Of a stretch of 64,000 nucleotides of DNA, positions 25,330 to 32,654 are shown one piece after another. The position numbers and the translations under genes are program-made. Numbering within the stretch: the first letter of the stretch is position 1; each line of letters starts with the position of its first letter. The notes beneath the pieces were generated by a model. It had not been told where the DNA came from. It ran no database searches and saw only the letters and a list, made by a program, of their open reading frames with translations. Source of the stretch: M3007 sp965249785 (GTDB lineage Bacteria > Bacteroidota > Bacteroidia > Chitinophagales > Saprospiraceae); contig CBDFMU010000017.1 of assembly GCA_965249785.1 (NCBI GenBank), forward strand, positions 62,001-126,000, in the 5' to 3' direction.

Positions 25330-26592
25330 ATGACTGCACACCTACTGACCATCGGCGACGAAATCCTCATCGGCCAGATTGTGGACACCAATTCGGCTTG
25401 GATGAGCCAACAACTGAACCTGCGCGGCATCGCCGTAGTAGGCAAAAGCAGCGTCGGTGATACCCGCCAGGCCATCATTGATGGTATTGAACACGCCGCT
25501 ACAACCGCCCAGATCGTCATTATGACTGGCGGATTAGGGCCGACCAAAGACGATATTACCAAGAAAACCCTGGCCGAAATGTTCGACTCGCCGATGTCGC
25601 TGCACCAGGCAACCCACGACCGCATCGCTGCTTATTTCACCAAGCTTGGTCGGGAAATGCCTCCTGCAATGCTGGACCAGGCCACTTTGCCGGAGCGAGC
25701 GACTATTTTGGCCAATAAAGTGGGAACGGCGCCGGGGATGTGGTTTGAACGCGGTGATCAAGTGTGGATTTCGCTGCCGGGCGTACCATTCGAGATGGAA
25801 TATTTGATGACCAACGAGGTGCTACCGCGCTTGGCCAGTCGCTTTCAAAGTCGCCCCATCGTACACCGCACTTTGCTTACCGCCGGGGAGGGCGAAAGCA
25901 ACATCGCTCGCCGCATCGAAATCTTCGAGGACAGCCTGCCGCAGCATATCAAACTCGCTTATTTACCGGCTCTCGGCCAGGTGCGCCTGCGCCTGACTGG
26001 TATGTGGCCAGGCGAAGTGACTACTAATGCAGAGGCGATGCTCACCGCCGAACTGAATGCCAAAGCAGCTGATTTAGAAGCACTTATCCCGGATTTGGCT
26101 TTTGGTCACGAAGAAGAATCGCTGGCACAAGTTGTGGGAAAAATATTGACCGAACAGCACAAGCAGTTTGCCACCGCCGAGAGCTGCACTGGCGGTTATG
26201 TCGCTCATTTAATCACCAGCATACCGGGTTCTTCCAGTTATTTTCCCGGCGGCGTGGTATCCTATTCCTACGAAATGAAGGAAAAACTCCTGGGCGTAAA
26301 ACGGGAAACGCTGGCTCAGTTTGGGGCAGTCAGCCAAGAAGTGGTCCGGGAAATGTCGCTGGGCGCGCTGGATAGGTTTGGCGTAGACGTTGCGCTGTCC
26401 ATTTCCGGCATTGCTGGCCCGGATGGCGGCACGCCCGACAAACCAGTGGGTACTGTGTGGATGGCAGTAAGCGATCGCAGCCGAACGGTGGTGCAAAAAC
26501 ACCTCTTTGGCCGCGATCGCCTAAAAAATATCCAGTTGACGGGGACTTATGCCTTGAATTTAGTCCGAAAATTCCTGCTGGGTGCCGTATAA
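25330..26592 (+). CDS. cinA: CinA-family protein (nicotinamide-nucleotide amidohydrolase)
   Basis: The 420-residue protein joins an N-terminal molybdopterin-binding-like domain (LTIGDEILIGQIVDTNSAW, TGGLGPTKDD) to the C-terminal CinA amidohydrolase domain (TAESCTGGYVAHLITSIPGS, ISGIAGPDGG, KPVGTVWMAV). The C-terminal domain deamidates nicotinamide mononucleotide to nicotinate mononucleotide. The N-terminal domain has ADP-ribose pyrophosphatase activity in characterised members. Full length, with no sign of a linked recA or competence gene. Confidence 0.95.
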   Translation: MTAHLLTIGDEILIGQIVDTNSAWMSQQLNLRGIAVVGKSSVGDTRQAIIDGIEHAATTAQIVIMTGGLGPTKDDITKKTLAEMFDSPMSLHQATHDRIAAYFTKLGREMPPAMLDQATLPERATILANKVGTAPGMWFERGDQVWISLPGVPFEMEYLMTNEVLPRLASRFQSRPIVHRTLLTAGEGESNIARRIEIFEDSLPQHIKLAYLPALGQVRLRLTGMWPGEVTTNAEAMLTAELNAKAADLEALIPDLAFGHEEESLAQVVGKILTEQHKQFATAESCTGGYVAHLITSIPGSSSYFPGGVVSYSYEMKEKLLGVKRETLAQFGAVSQEVVREMSLGALDRFGVDVALSISGIAGPDGGTPDKPVGTVWMAVSDRSRTVVQKHLFGRDRLKNIQLTGTYALNLVRKFLLGAV

Positions 26593-26680
26593 ATAAGGAG
26601 ACAGGAGGCAGTTTTTAGATTGTTGATAATCAATGCTGTCCTGCTACCTAATATTTTGTAAATTAAATTCCTTAAGGATG

Positions 26681-26758
26681 CGAGTATTTGAGTATTCGAC
26701 CAAAACACTTGATAATCAGGCAATTGATCAAATACTCGAATCTTCAAATACTCAAATA
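26681..26758. repeat. Inverted GAGTATTTG word array
   Basis: The left arm CGAGTATTTGAGTATTCGAC is mirrored by ATCAAATACTCGAATC and TCAAATACTCAAATA on the right. A near copy of the right arm lies at 46719-46754, 20 kb away. Confidence 0.8.
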
Positions 26759-26789
26759 AACATAATTTACACTGTACCTAAAAAGCAGT

Positions 26790-27464
26790 TTACTTCAAGA
26801 AACAGGTCAACGACAGGCGCAGCGAATTGGTGCGGATATGGTGTCCTAGTTCCATAAAATCCAGATTTTTGTACAAATTTTGCACCCCGTGCCGGTATTG
26901 TACGTTCACGCGGAAACGGCTGCTGCCCGCGCTGATACCGATCGCCGGACCAAAATCAACCCCTGAAAAAGCCTCGTTCAGTTTGGTGGCCAGCATTGCC
27001 TTGTAGGCGGTATTGTTATCGTATTCGCCGACATACAAGTCGTAATTATTGCGTTGCAGGCGATTGGCGAGCATTTCTACGTAGCCGCCGACTTGCAGGC
27101 GCACCGGAATGTTGGCTATCGGCTGGAAATTGGCCAATATGCTGGTCTGATACGCGCTGTAGTGGTAGTTGTAACTTTGGCGTGTTGGCTCCTGTTCCGG
27201 ACGGAAAGAAACCGCTTGCGCACTGGCTCCTTTTTGGGTGAGAATGATTTCCTGACTGAGACCAAAACGGTCGTTGAAACCGACGTTCAGCACCGCACCG
27301 ACGGCGTAGCTTAGTCGGCCAGAGGTAGTGGGAAACAGGTCGGAGCGAAGGGTGGAGTAATTGCTGCCAAAGGTAAAACCCAGTTGGTGATAGGCTTGGG
27401 CAGACAGTGAAATAGTGGCAAAGGCGATCAATAGAATGATCGCAGGAAGCGTTTTTGCGTTCAT
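26790..27464 (-). CDS. PorT-like outer-membrane beta-barrel protein
   Basis: The 224-residue protein has a signal peptide (MNAKTLPAIILLIAFATISLSAQ) and an eight-stranded-barrel pattern of alternating residues. It starts with LGFTFGSNYSTLRSD and ends with the aromatic-containing strand SLRLSLTCFLK. This matches the outer-membrane beta-barrel family common in Bacteroidota (PF13568 type). A role in adhesion or structure is possible; no substrate is evident. A similar gene lies at 51715. Confidence 0.85.
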   Translation of the reverse strand: MNAKTLPAIILLIAFATISLSAQAYHQLGFTFGSNYSTLRSDLFPTTSGRLSYAVGAVLNVGFNDRFGLSQEIILTQKGASAQAVSFRPEQEPTRQSYNYHYSAYQTSILANFQPIANIPVRLQVGGYVEMLANRLQRNNYDLYVGEYDNNTAYKAMLATKLNEAFSGVDFGPAIGISAGSSRFRVNVQYRHGVQNLYKNLDFMELGHHIRTNSLRLSLTCFLK

Positions 27465-27569
27465 GAGTGGGACGGATAAGGTGATATAAATTTTGTTAAA
27501 TGGTTCTTTGTAAAAATTTTATCCGATATACAACTTATTTTTATACTTATTTTGAAATTAAATTCCGTG

Positions 27570-27577
27570 CAAAGGTA
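27570..27577 (-). promoter_or_regulatory. Bacteroidota -7 promoter word
   Basis: Minus-strand TACCTTTG lies 106 bases before the barrel gene at 26790-27464, in AT-rich DNA. Confidence 0.5.
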
Positions 27578-27684
27578 AAGGTGGTTTTCAAAAAATATAT
27601 ATTTTATGAAACATTTAATATAAAATATACACTTAAACCAAATAAGTGTCTGTTTTACAATAAATTAATCGAAAAAATTACTCT

Positions 27685-28299
27685 TTATTTGGCATGTCTT
27701 TTTTGCAGCACTGCTTCTACTTCTTCCAGTCGAACATCTTTGGCCGCTAACAGTACCAACAAGTGATACAGCAGGTCGGCGGTTTCTTCTAAAAGGCGTT
27801 CCCGATTGTCGCCTAAAGCCTCGATCACGGTCTCCACGGCTTCCTCGCCTACCTTTTGCGCCACCTTATTCAAGCCGGATGCCAGTAATTTTGCCGTATA
27901 CGAACTGTCGGTGGCACCTGCGGCCTTCCGTTCATGTATAATTAATTCCAATGTTTTTAAAAAGTGCGGCGATTGGTTGCGTTCGCCCCAGCACGTATCG
28001 TCGCCCGTGTGACAGACCGGACCGTTTGGTTCGGCCTTGATCAATATAGCGTCCTGGTCACAGTCGAGCAGCAATTCCTGTACACGCAACGTATGGTCCG
28101 AAGTCTCCCCTTTGGTCCAAAGTCTTTGTTTGGAACGACTAAAAAAGGTGACGAACCCGCTCGCTTGAGTAGCCGTCAGTGCCTCGGCATTCATGTAGCC
28201 GAGCATAAGCACCACGCCAGTGTGGGCATCTTGCACCACCGCGGGCAGTAGGCCATCGGGCATTTTAGCAAAGTCAGGTGGGAGTGGAAGATTGGGCAT
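27685..28299 (-). CDS. hisIE: Bifunctional phosphoribosyl-AMP cyclohydrolase / phosphoribosyl-ATP pyrophosphatase
   Basis: The 204-residue fusion carries HisI first (MLGYMNAEAL, and CHTGDDTCWG with zinc cysteines). HisE follows (TAKLLASGLNKVAQKVGEEA, then ETADLLYHLLVLL). It performs steps 2 and 3 of histidine synthesis. It is downstream of hisF on the same strand but separated by 220 bases, so co-transcription is not certain. Confidence 0.96.
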   Translation of the reverse strand: MPNLPLPPDFAKMPDGLLPAVVQDAHTGVVLMLGYMNAEALTATQASGFVTFFSRSKQRLWTKGETSDHTLRVQELLLDCDQDAILIKAEPNGPVCHTGDDTCWGERNQSPHFLKTLELIIHERKAAGATDSSYTAKLLASGLNKVAQKVGEEAVETVIEALGDNRERLLEETADLLYHLLVLLAAKDVRLEEVEAVLQKRHAK

Positions 28300-28519
28300 T
28301 GGCGGAAGGGTTATCAGTCGTTAGGGGATAGACGTTGGTTCAGCCGATTAGGTTGGTAGACTTTCGCTTTTTACTTCATTTTAACCGAAAATTATTTACA
28401 TTATATTTTTACTATTCATAAAATATTGATAATCAAATATATTATCTTAGTATGCGCTTTCTTATTAATTTGACATTTCCATAAAAATCGGGATATTGCT
28501 GCGCTATATTGGCAAATTG

Positions 28520-29278
28520 CTATTGCCGAATCGGTAAACCCTGTGCGGACAAATAATGTTTGAGCGCAGGAATAGGCACTTCCCCGAAATGAAAAATGCT
28601 GGCCGCCAATGCCGCGTCGGCGCGCCCCTGGGTGAATACGTCGTAAAAATGTTCTTGCTTGCCAGCTCCGCCGGAGGCGATGACGGGAATAGAAAGCGCG
28701 GTAGAAATAGCACTGGTGAGCTCGAGCGCGAAACCGTTTTTGGTGCCGTCGTGCGCCATAGAGGTGAGCAGGATTTCGCCGGCTCCGCGATCGGCAGCTT
28801 CGCGCGCCCAATCCAGCGCAGATAAAGGGGTAGCTACGCGACCACCATTGAGATAAACCCGCCAAATACCCTCTTCGTCTGGGCGGGCATCAATGGCGAC
28901 TACCACACATTGGCTGCCAAATGCCTGGGCCAGTTCGCCGATCAGCGTTGGTTGAAGTACTGCCGCAGAATTGATGCTCACCTTGTCGGCACCGGCGCGG
29001 AGCAGGATTTCCACCTGTGCTACCGACGTGATGCCCCCGCCGACCGTGAAAGGAATATACAGGACTTGGGCAATGCGGCGCACGAGTTCCACAAAGGTGG
29101 TGCGCTTCTCGTGTGTAGCAGTAATATCGAGAAAAACCAGTTCATCGGCTCCCTGGTGAGCGTAGTCGGCTGCCAGCATCACGGGGTCGCCTGCCTGACG
29201 GAGCTGTTCAAACTGGATGCCTTTTACCGTCTGGCCGTCCTTGATATCGAGACAGGGAATAATGCGTTTGGCCAGCAT
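28520..29278 (-). CDS. hisF: Imidazole glycerol phosphate synthase cyclase subunit
   Basis: The 252-residue TIM barrel has the catalytic aspartates in IIPCLDIKDGQTVKG and in LLTSMAHDGTKNG, with phosphate loops VGGGI and ASGGAGK. It converts PRFAR plus ammonia to IGP and AICAR, with ammonia supplied by HisH, which is not in this window. The frame is open to 29335, but the ATG at 29278 gives the canonical MLAKRIIPCLD start. The codons above it look like the GGCAAA word repeat. Confidence 0.96.
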   Translation of the reverse strand: MLAKRIIPCLDIKDGQTVKGIQFEQLRQAGDPVMLAADYAHQGADELVFLDITATHEKRTTFVELVRRIAQVLYIPFTVGGGITSVAQVEILLRAGADKVSINSAAVLQPTLIGELAQAFGSQCVVVAIDARPDEEGIWRVYLNGGRVATPLSALDWAREAADRGAGEILLTSMAHDGTKNGFALELTSAISTALSIPVIASGGAGKQEHFYDVFTQGRADAALAASIFHFGEVPIPALKHYLSAQGLPIRQ

Positions 29279-29342
29279 GGGAGAGGGTTGAATAAATGAA
29301 AAGGCAAAAAAGCAAGAAGAAAATGCAGCGAGCAATGCTCTT

Positions 29343-30062
29343 TTATTCTCTTTCCCATATCTTTTGCCCGCTCACATCTTCGGTGATCAGGTTGCCTTTC
29401 TCGAAGTGGTAGTTAGCGGCGGAAGTATAAGTTTCCTGGCCTTCTGGTCGGATATAAAAAACATTGCCGTTGCTATACCACAGTCCTTTTTGCTGTATTT
29501 CTGCCTGACCGGAGTCGTAAGACAGATCGCCACCTCCCACGCTTTTGCTATATTCGGCATACTGACCGTTGGCATTGATGCGAAGATAGAATACCGTCTG
29601 TAAACCAGTATTTTTAGTAGAGGTAATGACCTGATATATCCAACTGCCCACCAGCCGAGCGTCGCGTGTGCCGGGCGCAATATTGGCTTTATTGGTAGAA
29701 GATAGTTCTGCCGTTCCTTCGCGCACGAAGGTGTGGCTGCGTTTTTGCCCGGAGACGGAAAAAGTCAGGTCAATGCGATTACTATCTACCAGTATTGCTT
29801 CAAAATTGGCCACTACTTTGTTTAAGGATGGGTCTGTCAAATCACCATTGGCCTTATTGCCAAAAGTAGTCCCTGTTACTTGCAGGCTAAAACCGCCTTC
29901 GTCATACGTGCCTTTTATTTCATTATGCCGGGTGGTCGTGACAAGCCGACAGGGCATTCCGTCCACGACTGCCACGAAATTGCCATTAAAACCAGTTTGT
30001 GCAAAAACGGGCAGCAGGGCAAAACCCCAAAAAGCAAGGGAAAAGGAGATAGAACGTATCAT
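29343..30062 (-). CDS. Secreted protein of unknown function between hisA and hisF
   Basis: The 239-residue protein has a signal peptide (MIRSISFSLAFWGFALLPVFAQ). It contains two similar beta-rich segments: GNFVAVVDGMPCRLVTTTRH with GTYDEGGFSLQV near the N-terminus, and a C-terminal part with LVGSWIYQVITSTKN and GNVFYIRPEGQ, reminiscent of lipocalin-like scaffolds. Its function is not recognised. The start at 30062 lies just 14 bases after the hisA stop, so it is probably co-transcribed with hisA although its role seems unrelated to histidine. Confidence 0.75.
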   Translation of the reverse strand: MIRSISFSLAFWGFALLPVFAQTGFNGNFVAVVDGMPCRLVTTTRHNEIKGTYDEGGFSLQVTGTTFGNKANGDLTDPSLNKVVANFEAILVDSNRIDLTFSVSGQKRSHTFVREGTAELSSTNKANIAPGTRDARLVGSWIYQVITSTKNTGLQTVFYLRINANGQYAEYSKSVGGGDLSYDSGQAEIQQKGLWYSNGNVFYIRPEGQETYTSAANYHFEKGNLITEDVSGQKIWERE

Positions 30063-30075
30063 TTTTCGTTTGTAT

Positions 30076-30798
30076 TTATACTTTTGAATATACTCGAAAA
30101 TACTGCATCGGTATTTTATCTTCAAAGAATGCCTTACCAATAATAGCCCCGGCACAGCCTACTACCGCCAGAGCCTCCAGGTCGGCAACACTGCTCACTC
30201 CACCGCTGGCAACCAGATAAAGATCGGGAAAAGCAGCTAAAATATCCGTATAGAGCTCAATAGCGGGGCCAGAGAGTTCGCCATCGCGGGCAATATCGGT
30301 GACGGTAAATTGATGAATACCCAAACCCTGCACCTGTCGGATAAAATCGAACAGACCAATGGCGGTCTGGTTTTTCCAGCCATGCACCGCCACGAAACGG
30401 TTGCGTACATCGGCCCCTACCAGAAATTTGTCCGCTCCGAACTTTTCTACCCAGGCACTGAACTCATCGGGAGCCACCACGGCTACGCTGCCGACCGAAA
30501 AGAGGGCCGCACCAGCATCGCGTACTTGCTTCAGCGCAGCAATGGAACGAAGTCCACCGCCATAGTCAATTTCCAGATTGGTATGGGCGGCTACCTGCTC
30601 CAAAATGTGCAGGTTGGTAGGCCGACCCGTGCGGGCACCGTCGAGATCCACCATGTGCAGCCGCCGAATACCTGCCTGCTCCAGTTCGCGGGCCAGGGCC
30701 AGTGGCTCGGCGGGATACTCGGTTTTTTGCTCGAAATTGCCCTGCCGCAGCCGCACTAAGCGGCCATCCAGCAGATCGAAAGAGGGAATAAGATCCAT
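30076..30798 (-). CDS. hisA: ProFAR isomerase (1-(5-phosphoribosyl)-5-amino-imidazole carboxamide isomerase)
   Basis: The 240-residue TIM barrel has the catalytic aspartates in IPSFDLLDGRLVRLRQG and in FTVTDIARDGELSG. Phosphate loops are YGGGLRS and ASGGVSS. It isomerises ProFAR to PRFAR, the HisF substrate. ATG at 30798 is chosen over the open frame to 30864, since the region above it is the GGCAAAAAAGC word repeat. The usual C-terminal helix is present. Confidence 0.95.
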   Translation of the reverse strand: MDLIPSFDLLDGRLVRLRQGNFEQKTEYPAEPLALARELEQAGIRRLHMVDLDGARTGRPTNLHILEQVAAHTNLEIDYGGGLRSIAALKQVRDAGAALFSVGSVAVVAPDEFSAWVEKFGADKFLVGADVRNRFVAVHGWKNQTAIGLFDFIRQVQGLGIHQFTVTDIARDGELSGPAIELYTDILAAFPDLYLVASGGVSSVADLEALAVVGCAGAIIGKAFFEDKIPMQYFRVYSKV

Positions 30799-31144
30799 AA
30801 AAAAGGGAAAAGGCAAAAAAGCAAGAAGCAATATAGCAACACTCCGATTTTTATTGGAAGGCAAACCGAAAATGACCAGCTATTAATTCAAGGAAAAGGG
30901 GAAAAAGCGTTGATAGTCAATGTTTTATTACCTTGCCTTTTTTGAAGCTACGCTGCCTCGAACTATAAAATGGAGCTAAAAAAGGAGCAAGCGAGTTTTC
31001 CGAAACATGGAAAATCCGCTTGCCAGACTGATTTATCAAAACCAATTACTCACAGGAGTAAATGCTTCATTGAAATAAGGTAGGCTAAATTTTGCGTAAA
31101 ACATTGATTTTCAATGTCATCCGCAATTTTGCCTAATAACTTAA
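30799..31144. other. Non-coding gap between hisA and the DUF937 gene
   Basis: It holds the word GGCAAAAAAGCAAGAAGC just upstream of hisA (shared with the hisF leader) and the terminator at 30978-31023. The remainder is AT-rich, with no gene seen. Confidence 0.6.
30978..31023 (-). terminator. Terminator after the DUF937 gene
   Basis: On the minus strand GCAAGCGGATTTTCC pairs imperfectly with GGAAAACTCGCTTGC around a short loop, followed by CTCCTTTTTTAG. Confidence 0.75.
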
Positions 31145-31774
31145 TCAGTGCCGACCGAAAATGCCACCCAGCACATCAGCGATGCCGCCGCCAGAGGAGG
31201 CTTGTCCCGACGACTGCTGGCCGCCGCCAAACACCCCGCCGAGCACCGAGCCGATGAGATCGCCCATGCCGCCTTGTTGCTGCGTCTGTTGGGCAGAACC
31301 CATGAGGACGCTGGCCAGATTGCCAAGATCAAGGCCACCGGAATTTTTGGCTTTTCCCAGTACACTCATCACGATGGGCGCGAGGATGGGCAGAAGTTTC
31401 ATAACTTGACCCATGTTGAGGCCCGACTTTTGACTGATTTGTTGTGCGGCATCTTCGGTGCGGTTGCCGAGAATATGACCGACAATACCTTGGCCATCCG
31501 TAGCGGCAGAGGCGTTGCCACCGCCTTGCAGCATACCGCCCACCATGCCCATCAGGTTGTCGAGCATACTGCCGTCGTGGTTGCGATCGAGCGCGGAACC
31601 CAGCGAAGAAAGGCCACTTTCGGTAGAAGCATTGTTAGCCAGCCCGCCAAGGAGAGTAGCAAAAACGCCTTGCGCAGCAGTAGCGGTTTGTTCTGGTTCG
31701 GCCCCGATATGGTTACTTAGTTGATTGATTACATCGCCGGAAAGTTGTCTTTTCAAGACATCCATTAGATTCAT
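31145..31774 (-). CDS. DUF937 (YidB-like) protein
   Basis: The 209-residue protein starts MNLMDVLKRQLSGDVINQLS and shows the DUF937 pattern: LLGGLANN, LDRNHDGSMLDNLMGMVGGM, GIVGHILGNRTEDAAQQISQ and KLLPILAPIVMSVLGK. A Gly/Gln-rich tail includes IADVLGGIFGRH. The family is cytosolic with unknown function. The LDRNHDGS segment resembles an EF-hand-like loop. ATG at 31774 is preferred to the open frame up to 31927. Confidence 0.9.
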   Translation of the reverse strand: MNLMDVLKRQLSGDVINQLSNHIGAEPEQTATAAQGVFATLLGGLANNASTESGLSSLGSALDRNHDGSMLDNLMGMVGGMLQGGGNASAATDGQGIVGHILGNRTEDAAQQISQKSGLNMGQVMKLLPILAPIVMSVLGKAKNSGGLDLGNLASVLMGSAQQTQQQGGMGDLIGSVLGGVFGGGQQSSGQASSGGGIADVLGGIFGRH

Positions 31775-32014
31775 AATGAAAGGTTTAATTGTGTTGAAGA
31801 ATGATAGAAAAAGTCGCACATTCCGCTTGGCGGTAGGACGGGTCAAAAGTAGCAGGTGTTTTGGTGCAGGGCACGCAAAGCGGCATAAAATTGGCTGGCA
31901 AAGCAAAATATTTTTCAGAGAACCCAACTAATGTGGGAAAATCCGCATTTTTACGCGGTTCGCCGCCCAACAAAGCGTTCTACCCGGTGTTCAGCAAGAC
32001 ATCGAGCCGACATT

Positions 32015-32602
32015 ATGGACTATCGCGCCGCTAAGCAATTTATTTTAGACAAACTCCGGACCGAGCTGTCGGACCAGCTCTACTACCACGGGCTGCACCA
32101 CATGCTCGATGTATTACGGATTGCCACTGGCCTTTGTGCAAGCGAGGGGGTGCAGGGGCATGATCTGGCCCTGGTGAAAACCGCAGCCCTCTTTCATGAT
32201 GCGGGGTTTGTGAAAAACAAACACGCCGGTCATGAAATAGAGGGATGTAACCTCGTGCGCCATGCCCTGCCCAACTTTGGCTACTCGCCTGCCGACATTG
32301 AAATTATTTGCGGGATGATTATGGCCACTAAAATTCCGCAGTCACCACATAATCTTTTGGAGGCGATCATCTGCGATGCCGACTTGGATTACCTGGGGCG
32401 CGAAGATTTTTATCCCATTGGCAGCACCCTTTTTGAAGAAATGCAGGCTTATCATCTCATCGGTGATGCACAGGCCTGGAACCGCCTACAGGTTAGTTTT
32501 TTATCTGCGCATAGTTTTCATACCCGCACCAATCGCCAACTACGAGAGCCGGTGAAACAAGAATATCTGCAGCAATTGAAGGGCTTGGTCGCTACTTACT
32601 AG
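32015..32602 (+). CDS. HD-domain metal-dependent phosphohydrolase
   Basis: The 195-residue protein has the HD signature: LYYHGLHHMLDVLRIA (first histidine), ALFHDAGFVKNKHAGHEIEG (HD pair and further histidines), and ICDADLDYLGRE (last aspartate). Such proteins hydrolyse nucleotides or cyclic nucleotides; the substrate is not clear. ATG at 32015 is the first that leaves a normal N-terminus. It lies 52 bases upstream of the histidine kinase gene on the same strand and may be co-transcribed. Confidence 0.88.
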   Translation: MDYRAAKQFILDKLRTELSDQLYYHGLHHMLDVLRIATGLCASEGVQGHDLALVKTAALFHDAGFVKNKHAGHEIEGCNLVRHALPNFGYSPADIEIICGMIMATKIPQSPHNLLEAIICDADLDYLGREDFYPIGSTLFEEMQAYHLIGDAQAWNRLQVSFLSAHSFHTRTNRQLREPVKQEYLQQLKGLVATY

Positions 32603-32654
32603 GCCCTGTCATGTTTCTTTACGGTTTTTGACCAGTTTGCCTATTTATCGCCCC

